Positions 40,956 through 49,179 of a DNA stretch of 64,000 nucleotides are shown piece after piece. A program made the translations under genes and the position numbers. Origin of the DNA: Bacteroidales bacterium (GTDB lineage: Bacteria > Bacteroidota > Bacteroidia > Bacteroidales > UBA932); assembly GCA_029098505.1 (NCBI GenBank), contig JAQXOE010000049.1:16053-80052 (forward strand). The letters are read 5' to 3'. Under the pieces are notes generated by a model that was given only the letters and a program-made list of their open reading frames with translations, was not told the DNA's origin and ran no database searches. Position 1 is the stretch's first letter, and each line of letters starts with the position of its first letter.

Positions 40956-42275
40956 TTAGTTGAGAACAGGTATAGGGAAAATCTTGCCTGAGAGCAGGAA
41001 CCAAACGGCAAAGAGGGTGAGGAGAATGTTGAAGGTCTGGCCTACGAGGTAGAGCCAAAGAACCTTTCCGCCCTGCATCTGCTTGATGATTTCCTTGAAA
41101 TTGGTGCTGAGACCTATGCTGGTGAATGCGAGAACGAAACACCAGTTCTTGTACTGGTCGAGAACCTTGTTTATAGCGCTTACCTGATCAGCTCCGCAGA
41201 GGGGCTGGATGATGAATGAAGCCACGAGAGAAGCTACGAAGAAACCGATGATGAACTTAGGGAAACGTACCCAAATCTCGGAAGCACCGACCTTCTGGGC
41301 TCCACTGTTGTCAACGCGGGTGGCGAAGAAGATAGCCACAAAGAAGGCAATGAAGCCGATGAGGATGTTCTGGATGGACTTGACAAGGACGGCTGCGGTT
41401 TGAGCCTCTCCTCCGAGGGCTGTTCCTGCAACGACAACTGCGCCTGTGCTGTCCACTGTTCCTCCGATGAGCGCGCCACCCATAATAGGGCTCATTCCGC
41501 AAGCCTTGATGAGCATAGGCTCAAATACCATCATAATGATAGTGAAGATGATGGAGATAGATACTGCGAGAGAGAGGTCGTCCTTCTTCGCCTTAGCGGC
41601 AGCACCTGTGGCAATCGCCGCAGAGGTTCCGCAGACGCTGGTAGCTGCCGCAAGGGTGATGATAAGAGGCTTGTTGTTCATCTTAAGCACCTTGTTTGCA
41701 AACCACCACATAAAGATGATGACTATTGGAGTCACAATCCAAGCTATACCGAGGCCATAAAGACCGAATTTGGCAATATTGGAGAACAGTACGGAGAAGC
41801 CCATTATCACGAGACCGGCCTTGATGTAGAATTCGGTCTGGAGAGCAGGCTTGAGCCACTTCGGCGTACCTACTGTATTGGCAATGAGCAGGCCGATGAT
41901 AAGAGCCCAGAATGCCCATTCAAGATAACGGTTGAGTGTGTACTCAGCGCTTACAAGACGTACGATGATGGCAATCACGAACAGCATCAGGAAGGCCGGA
42001 ACGAATTCCTTCAGCTTGTGGCCTTGAATCTTGACTGCAGCACCGAAAACTAGGAGAAGAACTGCAACTGTGAGCAGAAGCTTTCCGAAGAAGGCCCAAC
42101 TGAACTGGCTGAAGAGGCTTTTGGCTTCAACGCCTTGCTCGCCAAGGGTCCAGGTTCCGAACTTCAGGGCCGAGAAGTCGAACCATCCTGTCAGAACTGA
42201 AATACCTGCAATGAGGATGATTATAAAACCAATCCAACACGCCATCCAGTCTTCTGATTTAAAATTCTCTTTCAT
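40956..42275 (-). CDS. YeiH/UPF0324 family putative sulfate exporter-like membrane protein
   Basis: 439 aa; ITLAAATSVCGTSAAIATGAA, GGTVDSTGAVVVAG. Confidence 0.87.
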   Translation of the reverse strand: MKENFKSEDWMACWIGFIIILIAGISVLTGWFDFSALKFGTWTLGEQGVEAKSLFSQFSWAFFGKLLLTVAVLLLVFGAAVKIQGHKLKEFVPAFLMLFVIAIIVRLVSAEYTLNRYLEWAFWALIIGLLIANTVGTPKWLKPALQTEFYIKAGLVIMGFSVLFSNIAKFGLYGLGIAWIVTPIVIIFMWWFANKVLKMNNKPLIITLAAATSVCGTSAAIATGAAAKAKKDDLSLAVSISIIFTIIMMVFEPMLIKACGMSPIMGGALIGGTVDSTGAVVVAGTALGGEAQTAAVLVKSIQNILIGFIAFFVAIFFATRVDNSGAQKVGASEIWVRFPKFIIGFFVASLVASFIIQPLCGADQVSAINKVLDQYKNWCFVLAFTSIGLSTNFKEIIKQMQGGKVLWLYLVGQTFNILLTLFAVWFLLSGKIFPIPVLN

Positions 42276-42400
42276 AACTGTATGATTTAGATGTTAGTAC
42301 TATGTCTTTCCAAGTAGTATTTTTCCTACGGACCAAGGCTGTGACCGACAAATTTAATCATTTTTATTTATTTTTGTCATAAATGTATTTTTTGGCAGAT

Positions 42401-43048
42401 ATGAGAAGTGAAATTATGGCAGCCTGCACCCATTGCGGCGAAAAACATAAAATAACGGCATACAGCAGCATCAATGTAGCCGAAACACCTGAATTGAGGG
42501 AAAAGGTTCTGGACGGCTCCCTCTTTATGTGGGAATGCCCGCATTGCGGCAGCTTGAACCTTATACAGAGCCAGACTCTGTATCACGACCCGGTTGAAAA
42601 GTTAATGATTTGGTCCACAGGGGATTCCCGGGAGTTGGAGACTCAAATCGCGACCGCATACTCCAAGGTGGAGGAGATGGCTGACTACACTGCCCGTTTC
42701 ACTGCCGACATAGGCTCGCTCATTGAAAAGGTGAAGATTTTCGCCTCGGGACTTGACGATATCGTGATTGAAATGTGCAAGTACGTTACCAAACTGGAAC
42801 TCAGGGACAAGGACAAGGCTCACGCGGAAGAAATAAATGCCGCACCGTTCAAGTTCCTTAAACTCGACGGTGCGGACAATGAAATCACACTTGCCTATCC
42901 TGTTGGCGGGGAGATGCAGATGGTGGCAATAGGCTTCAACGTCTATGAAGACTGCCGCGGCATAGTATCACGCAATCCTGAAGTCTCCAAAGCCGCTGCC
43001 GGCTTCACCAGGGTGGATGCGGAGTGGCTTTCCCGCTTTTTCAGATAA
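42401..43048 (+). CDS. CpXC domain protein (zinc-ribbon-like)
   Basis: ACTHCGEKHKITAYSSINV...WECPHCGSLNLIQSQTLYHDP paired CxxC motifs. An alternative upstream ATG is at 42383. Confidence 0.75.
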   Translation: MRSEIMAACTHCGEKHKITAYSSINVAETPELREKVLDGSLFMWECPHCGSLNLIQSQTLYHDPVEKLMIWSTGDSRELETQIATAYSKVEEMADYTARFTADIGSLIEKVKIFASGLDDIVIEMCKYVTKLELRDKDKAHAEEINAAPFKFLKLDGADNEITLAYPVGGEMQMVAIGFNVYEDCRGIVSRNPEVSKAAAGFTRVDAEWLSRFFR

Positions 43049-43088
43049 GCCTTTTATGTCAGACTATTCAGGACGGAAGCCGAATGGG

Positions 43089-44237
43089 TTATGCCCTGCC
43101 TGCTCCATCTGAAATCACGACAGGATATACCTTAGGGGCGTGACCGAAGCGGGCGGTGAACTGCTCCACAGCAGCATCGATGAATGGCTGATAGAGTTCC
43201 TTCTTCACCAGGTTGATGGTACAGCCTCCGAAGCCGCCACCCATTACACGTGAACCTGATACGTCCATCTTTCTGGCAAGCCTGTTAAGGAAATCAAGTT
43301 CCTCGCAGCTGACCTCGTAGAGGCGGCTCATACCGAAATGAGTCTGGTACATCATCTCCCCTGCTGTTTCATAGTCATTCCTTTCAAGAGCGTCGCATAC
43401 GTCAAGCACTCTCTGGACCTCTCCTATAACATACTCTGCACGAAGGAAATCCTCCTGGGAAATCTCCTGACGCACTTCCTCGAGCCAAAGCCTCTTGGCG
43501 TCGCTAAGGAATTCTACCTCGGGATGATTCTTTCTGATGGCGGTGGCTGCATTCTCACAGGATTCGCGGCGCTTGTTGTATGCTGATGAAGCCAGTTCGT
43601 GCTTCACGCACGAGTCAATAAGCACGAGCTTATACCCGGCAGCCTCGGGGTTGAACGGGAAGTATTTGTATTCGAGAGTCTTGCAATTGAGACGTATCAG
43701 GCAACCGGCCTTTCCGAAGCAGGAAGCGAACTGGTCCATAATACCACATTTCACACCGCAATAATTGTGTTCAGTGCTCTGGCCTATCTTGGCGAGCTCG
43801 AAGAGGTCGATACCATTGCCATTAAGCTCATTGATCGCGTAAGCGAAGGTGCTTTCGAGGGCGGCTGACGATGAAAGACCGGCACCGAGAGGAACATTGC
43901 CGGCGAATACAGCATTGAAACCTGCCACTCTGCCGCCACGTTTGATGGTTTCGCGGCAGACTCCGAAGATGTAGCGTGCCCAGGACTGGTCAGGCTTGTC
44001 CTCCTCCTTCAGACCGAACTCGACATATTCGTCACAGTCGATGGAGAAGACCTTCACCTTTTCACTGCCGTTGAGGGCAATTTCAGCCAGTATGCACTTG
44101 TCAATGGCGCCCGGGAAGACATAGCCTCCATTATAGTCGGTATGCTCACCGATGAGATTGATTCTTCCGGCTGATTTGAAGAACTCTCCTTCATTTCCGA
44201 AGAGGTCCTTGAATTTCTTTTGAATCAGGTCTTTCAT
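43089..44237 (-). CDS. galK: Galactokinase
   Basis: GRINLIGEHTDYNGGYVFPGAID; GLSSSAALES; GSRVMGGGFGGCTINLV; likely ATG at 44237. Confidence 0.95.
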   Translation of the reverse strand: MKDLIQKKFKDLFGNEGEFFKSAGRINLIGEHTDYNGGYVFPGAIDKCILAEIALNGSEKVKVFSIDCDEYVEFGLKEEDKPDQSWARYIFGVCRETIKRGGRVAGFNAVFAGNVPLGAGLSSSAALESTFAYAINELNGNGIDLFELAKIGQSTEHNYCGVKCGIMDQFASCFGKAGCLIRLNCKTLEYKYFPFNPEAAGYKLVLIDSCVKHELASSAYNKRRESCENAATAIRKNHPEVEFLSDAKRLWLEEVRQEISQEDFLRAEYVIGEVQRVLDVCDALERNDYETAGEMMYQTHFGMSRLYEVSCEELDFLNRLARKMDVSGSRVMGGGFGGCTINLVKKELYQPFIDAAVEQFTARFGHAPKVYPVVISDGAGRA

Positions 44238-44287
44238 TATTTGGTTATTGTCTTTTGTGTTGATGTTGCAAATCTCGCAAAAAAATG

Positions 44288-45262
44288 TCAAAATCCAAGA
44301 GGCCGGAACGGCTTCTGTTCAGCTTCGAAAACGCGAACAATGATGGGCAGATGGTCGGAGACGCCGCCAAGCCAGCGCGGGCCGGAATAGGTTCTGAGCG
44401 GCTTTTCGCCGGAATGTGCCGCATCCTTTGTCATCAGGAAAGGAGGCGCGAGCACTTCGAATTCGCTGCGGGAAGCCAGCGGCGGCGAGACAAAACAAAG
44501 GTCTATGAGCTCCCATTGGCCATTGAAGCGTATACTCCCCCTTTGTTTGCCGCTTTTATGGCAATAAATGAGCGAGGGCTCGAGGACCGCAAAGAGCGGG
44601 CTGTCGGGACCGTCATTGAAATCCCCCAAGGCTAGCCTGTTGCCCCAACCTTCCCGCGCCAATGAATCGGAGATAAAGCGCAATCTCCCGGCCGCGACTT
44701 CCCTGCGCCAGTCTTCAGCTCCACCATATTTCGAAGGCAAATGATTGACCATCAAGGCAATACTGTCACCTTCCGCGCTCAGGAGCTGTGCGAGGAGTAT
44801 GTCCCTGGTTCGAAGGCCTTCCGCTTCCACTCGACAGGCCCGGGAAGAGAGCAGCTTCACTCTGGAACTGCGATAGAAGAGGGCGCAGTCTATTCCCCGC
44901 GGGTCCGGGGAATCATAATGGACATAGCGGTAATCCGTCTTCCTCAACAAAGTGGAACTCAATATGCTTTTGAGGACAAAGGCGTTCTCAATCTCAGCAA
45001 CGGCTATCACGTCAGGCAGCCTGCCCTGCTCCGATGCCGTCCAGAGCACGGTCTTGGCAAAGGATGAGCATTTGAGCCTGAAGCGTTTCCTAGTCCAGTG
45101 CCGCTCCCCGCCAGAAGAGAATTCTGTATCTGACTCTCCGCCTCCCGAGTCCCTGTAGTCAAAGAAATTTTCCAGATTCATAAACATAGCCAGAAAATCC
45201 GGATCCTGTGCGGTAAGCGGAAACGGGATAAGAATCAGCAGTATGGCCAATATAGCTTTCAT
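44288..45262 (-). CDS. Endonuclease/exonuclease/phosphatase family protein, secreted
   Basis: Signal peptide; MNLENFFDY, DVIAVAEIENA, LALGDFNDGPDSPLF, GVSDHLPIIV. Confidence 0.88.
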   Translation of the reverse strand: MKAILAILLILIPFPLTAQDPDFLAMFMNLENFFDYRDSGGGESDTEFSSGGERHWTRKRFRLKCSSFAKTVLWTASEQGRLPDVIAVAEIENAFVLKSILSSTLLRKTDYRYVHYDSPDPRGIDCALFYRSSRVKLLSSRACRVEAEGLRTRDILLAQLLSAEGDSIALMVNHLPSKYGGAEDWRREVAAGRLRFISDSLAREGWGNRLALGDFNDGPDSPLFAVLEPSLIYCHKSGKQRGSIRFNGQWELIDLCFVSPPLASRSEFEVLAPPFLMTKDAAHSGEKPLRTYSGPRWLGGVSDHLPIIVRVFEAEQKPFRPLGF

Positions 45263-45403
45263 ACTGCCAATATAGGCACCAATTCACCAAAGCTTGATAA
45301 AAATCATAAAAAGCTTCTATAAAAAAAGTATCAATTATTTTGAGTAACTTTGCCCGACCTTAACTGCCAATCCCTCCGAGGATTGCGAAAACTCTATTTT
45401 GAT

Positions 45404-46507
45404 ATGTCATTGAAATGCGGAATTGTCGGACTTCCTAATGTCGGAAAATCGACTCTCTTCAACTGTATAAGCTCTGGAAAAGCTCAGAGCGCCAATTTCC
45501 CATTCTGTACCATTGAGCCAAACCTGGGCTCGACCAATGTGCCTGACAAGCGTCTTGAAGCCCTTTCGGAGCTCTGCCAGCCAAAGCGCACCATACCGGC
45601 AACCGTCGACATCGTCGATATTGCCGGCCTCGTAAAGGGCGCCAGCAAGGGCGAGGGACTGGGAAACCAGTTCCTGGCGAACATTCGCGAAACCGATGCC
45701 ATACTCCACGTGCTGAGATGCTTCGATGACGATAATATCGTCCACGTCGACGGCAGTGTGGATCCGGTAAGGGACAAGGAGGTAATCGACACCGAACTCC
45801 AGATCAAGGACCTTGAAACGGTCGAGACCCGCTTGGCAAAGGTATCGAAGCAGGCGAAGGTAGGAGCGGACAAGGAAGCCAAAAAGCTTTGCGCAGTGCT
45901 GGAAAAGTACCGTGCCGCCCTGCTTGAGGGTAAGTCCTGCAGAAGCGTAGAGCTGGCCAATGAAGAAGAAGAAAGTCTTGCTAAAGAGCTGTATCTGCTT
46001 ACAAACAAGCCTGTTATGTATATTTGCAATGTCGATGAAGCGTCAGCTGTCAGCGGCAATAAGTATGTCGATGCGGTTCGCGAGGCTGTGAAAGACGAGC
46101 AGGCGGAGATTCTGGTAATCGCCGCAAGGACTGAAGCCGATATTGCCGAAATCGAGGATTATGAAGACCGCAGGATGTTCCTTGAGGAGATTGGGCTTGA
46201 AGAGTCGGGGGTGGTACGTCTGATTCAGAGCGCTTACCGTCTTCTGGGTCTTCAGACTTTCTTTACCGCCGGTGCGGATGAGTGCCGTGCTTGGACTATA
46301 CGCAAGGGGGACAAGGCTCCGCAGGCTGCAGGTGTTATACACTCGGATTTCGAGCGCGGCTTTATCCGTGCTGAAGTCATCAAGTACGAGGACTATATGA
46401 ATTACAAGACTGAGGCAGCTGTCCGTGCTGCTGGAAAGATGGGCATTGAAGGCAAGGAATACGTGGTTCAGGACGGCGATATTATGCACTTCCTCTTTAA
46501 TGTCTAG
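45404..46507 (+). CDS. ychF: Redox-regulated ATPase YchF (Obg family)
   Basis: MSLKCGIVGLPNVGKSTLFNCISSGKAQSANFPFCTIEPN; DIAGLVKGASKGEGLGNQFLANIRE; ATG at 45404; -7-like TAACTTTG at 45345. Confidence 0.97.
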   Translation: MSLKCGIVGLPNVGKSTLFNCISSGKAQSANFPFCTIEPNLGSTNVPDKRLEALSELCQPKRTIPATVDIVDIAGLVKGASKGEGLGNQFLANIRETDAILHVLRCFDDDNIVHVDGSVDPVRDKEVIDTELQIKDLETVETRLAKVSKQAKVGADKEAKKLCAVLEKYRAALLEGKSCRSVELANEEEESLAKELYLLTNKPVMYICNVDEASAVSGNKYVDAVREAVKDEQAEILVIAARTEADIAEIEDYEDRRMFLEEIGLEESGVVRLIQSAYRLLGLQTFFTAGADECRAWTIRKGDKAPQAAGVIHSDFERGFIRAEVIKYEDYMNYKTEAAVRAAGKMGIEGKEYVVQDGDIMHFLFNV

Positions 46508-46514
46508 AAGCATA

Positions 46515-46558
46515 TAAGTAGCAATATGGCAGCCACATGGCTGCCATATTGCTACTTA
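46515..46558. terminator. Perfect 20-bp inverted repeat between convergent ychF and DUF6515 gene (bidirectional terminator candidate)
   Basis: TAAGTAGCAATATGGCAGCC-ACAT-GGCTGCCATATTGCTACTTA; no pronounced U-tract. Confidence 0.6.
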
Positions 46559-46571
46559 CTATCCATTACCG

Positions 46572-47846
46572 CTAATTCTGCAACTGGCCGAGAACCTCGA
46601 AATAAGCCTTGCCATTGCTGAAGATCATTCTGTAGACGGTGTCGTCAACCTTGTAGTATTCGTCTCCCATTAGAGTGATAATCTCATAGTCATCAGGAAG
46701 CTCAGCTATGAGCGCTCCGGCAGGAGGGACGATGGTTTGATATTGCCCGTCAGCACCCTCGATGAAGAAAATTCCGTCATCGTAATAGTACTTCACATTG
46801 GCATCGGCATAACTCTGGAAGAGGCCGAGACGTGTCGCAAGGTCGTAAGAAGCTGCGGCAGCTGGTGCCCTGTCGGCAATTATCTGGTTCTGGGCCGCGA
46901 TATTGGCATTGTTGCGTGCAATGATTTCGTTCTGCTCCTGGATGGTGCGATAGTTGTCATTGATGCGCGAATACGTCCTGTATATGGTATTGTAATACGC
47001 GAAATCAAGAAGAACGAGGTCAAGCTGGTACATTGCGCGGTCGAAGAAGATGCCGAACGGCGGCCTGCAGACGTGATAGCAATTATCCCAGTATCTATAA
47101 TAGATGCCGTCACAGTAATAGTAATCAATACCCCAATGAACGTGTACACGGTGACGTGGAGGAAGGGTATGAACGCGGTAACCGAAATAGTGCGGACCGG
47201 CGTTGTAGAAAACCGTTGGATGTCCGTGCTCTATGAAAGCCCTTTCACTTGGGGCAATTCTCGGTTCCATAGGGCGGCGTGAAACTTGCTTCAGCTTATC
47301 CTGACCGGGACGGCTGGCAACCTGACGGGAATTCGATGGAACTGCCTGTCTTGTGGCCGCTGATTGTGTTTGGCGCGAAGATGAAGAGCCGACGCTCCTT
47401 GAAGGGCCACCTGCTCTCAAACCGGAACGGTCAACAGTAGCAGAAGAACCCGTCTGGCGGCGTGCATTGCCGCTCTGGGTAGTGGTACTGCGGTTCTGAG
47501 TTGAAGTACTGCGGTTCTGAGTTGAAGTGCTACGGTTCTGAGTTGAAGCACTGCGGTTCACTGACGAAGACTGTCTGGTCGAAGAAGAACCGGAATTATT
47601 GATACTGCCCTGCTGTCTGTTCTGGGACGAGGACTGGCGGCTTACAGATGAAGATGACCTGTTCGCAGAACTGCTTGAACGGCTGGCAGAGCTGCTGCTT
47701 GAACGGCTGGCAGAGCTCGATGAGCCTGAACGGGAAGACGAAGTAGTAGAGCCCGTACTCCTTGACTGAGCATATGAAATCTCAGGTGATAGAGTCAAGG
47801 CCGTGGCGAATATGGTGACTACCACAAATCTGAAGATGTTTCTCAT
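46572..47846 (-). CDS. DUF6515-like secreted protein with Ser/Gln/Asn/Arg-rich low-complexity N-terminal region
   Basis: Signal peptide; SSSSASRSSSSASR and STSTQNRSTSTQNR repeats; HVHWGIDYYYCDGIYYRYWDNCYHVCRPPFGIFF motif. Confidence 0.75.
   Translation of the reverse strand: MRNIFRFVVVTIFATALTLSPEISYAQSRSTGSTTSSSRSGSSSSASRSSSSSASRSSSSANRSSSSVSRQSSSQNRQQGSINNSGSSSTRQSSSVNRSASTQNRSTSTQNRSTSTQNRSTTTQSGNARRQTGSSATVDRSGLRAGGPSRSVGSSSSRQTQSAATRQAVPSNSRQVASRPGQDKLKQVSRRPMEPRIAPSERAFIEHGHPTVFYNAGPHYFGYRVHTLPPRHRVHVHWGIDYYYCDGIYYRYWDNCYHVCRPPFGIFFDRAMYQLDLVLLDFAYYNTIYRTYSRINDNYRTIQEQNEIIARNNANIAAQNQIIADRAPAAAASYDLATRLGLFQSYADANVKYYYDDGIFFIEGADGQYQTIVPPAGALIAELPDDYEIITLMGDEYYKVDDTVYRMIFSNGKAYFEVLGQLQN
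47487..47559 (-). repeat. 21-bp in-frame tandem repeat (about 3.5 copies; unit encodes STSTQNR)
   Basis: Plus strand ACTGCGGTTCTGAGTTGAAGT at 47487 and 47508, a variant at 47529, and a partial copy at 47550. Confidence 0.85.
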
Positions 47847-47914
47847 AATTCTCTAATGTTTGTTGTTCAGTTCAAGTCCATAGACGACGGAATCGAAAAA
47901 TTGTTAATAAAGAA

Positions 47915-47933
47915 GGGCAATATTGTTTTGCCC
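47915..47933 (-). terminator. Putative terminator after the DUF3810-like gene
   Basis: Minus strand GGGCAA..TTGCCC hairpin followed by TTCTTTATT. Confidence 0.45.
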
Positions 47934-47949
47934 GACACATATCCACTGC

Positions 47950-49023
47950 CTAAAGACAGAAAAGAACGGGTGTATCAGCTTGATTATACTCTGCAGCAAT
48001 GATTAATTCTATGACCTGTGCATAATTCTTCGTACCTGAAGGAATCTTGTTGGCCTTTAGAATAGAATCATAGATAACAGACTGGATCCTGCCTAGTGTC
48101 CTGCTGTATTTTGATTTCCAGAAATTCTGCTGAACTACCAACTGTTGCCTTATTTCCGGTCTTATTGATAGAACATATTCTTCATATTCTTCATATTCTT
48201 CCTCATTAAGAACTCTGGATGCATTTGAGAGCACATAAGGGAGGAGAGAATAATATCCACTGTATTTTACGGCTGGGATTTCTGAGTTTCTGCAGATTTG
48301 ATATGCCCAGAAATTGGCTTCATCTTCGTTGCTTACTCCTAACAAATGCGATAGTTCGTGGGCATAGCTTGATGGCTTCTGTTGTGGAAAGAGGTCGGCA
48401 TTAAGGTGAGTCTCTGCAAAGAAAGGTCCGATATATCCTCCTACTCCCACTGCTGTATATAGACTATTGAATAACAAAGTCTTCGGATGCTGCCAGCTCT
48501 TGGCCTTGCATAATCCGTAATACTTTGGAACTGAAGAATATCGGTCCTTGATATCAATTTCATATACCGATATGTCAACATTTTCCGGAGTGTATGAAAG
48601 GTTCAAGTTCTCAGCATAGTCGGAAATAAACTTCCTGAATACGACCTCATCATATGCCTGCCTTGAATAATCTCCTCTCGTGTAGATGTTCTCACGGAAA
48701 TAGTTCATTCCCCATCCAAAATAGAGCCACACCATTATCCAGGCAATAATCTCTGCTTCTTTCATCAATATCTTCCAAGCCTTCTCTCTGAGTCTGATAT
48801 TTCTGACCAGTACATAAACCATCAATGCCACTGAACCCACAGACAGGACTTCAGTCATTGAAAACGGTATCCAGGAAACCAGCATTGACAAGGCTGTAGA
48901 GATATATGGATACAGCCGTGTCGCATACCATTCGCCGACAGATACATTTATTCTTGCCGCAATAATGAATGCGACAAGAAAAAAGAGAATGATATATCTG
49001 GTTTTCTTCATTAAATCTTTCAT
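47950..49023 (-). CDS. DUF3810-like membrane protein with putative zinc-metalloprotease-like motif
   Basis: Several N-terminal TM helices, then SYAHELSHLLGVSNEDEANFWAYQICRNS (HELSH fits HExxH, with downstream E). Confidence 0.75.
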   Translation of the reverse strand: MKDLMKKTRYIILFFLVAFIIAARINVSVGEWYATRLYPYISTALSMLVSWIPFSMTEVLSVGSVALMVYVLVRNIRLREKAWKILMKEAEIIAWIMVWLYFGWGMNYFRENIYTRGDYSRQAYDEVVFRKFISDYAENLNLSYTPENVDISVYEIDIKDRYSSVPKYYGLCKAKSWQHPKTLLFNSLYTAVGVGGYIGPFFAETHLNADLFPQQKPSSYAHELSHLLGVSNEDEANFWAYQICRNSEIPAVKYSGYYSLLPYVLSNASRVLNEEEYEEYEEYVLSIRPEIRQQLVVQQNFWKSKYSRTLGRIQSVIYDSILKANKIPSGTKNYAQVIELIIAAEYNQADTPVLFCL

Positions 49024-49084
49024 TGCTTGCTAATATACAATAAAAAAATTTTAAGTCATATTTCTTGATATAATGGTGTACAAA

Positions 49085-49130
49085 CGAAGAGCGACCGCTC
49101 GTGACATTGCTGTCCTGCGGTCGCTCTTCG
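49085..49130 (-). terminator. Stem-loop downstream of ppiD
   Basis: CGAAGAGCGACCGC ... GCGGTCGCTCTTCG, 14-bp perfect stem with 18-nt loop. Confidence 0.6.
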
Positions 49131-49179
49131 ACTTATTCCTATTCAGCAGACCGGTTACCGGTCAAGCTGGAATTGAATC

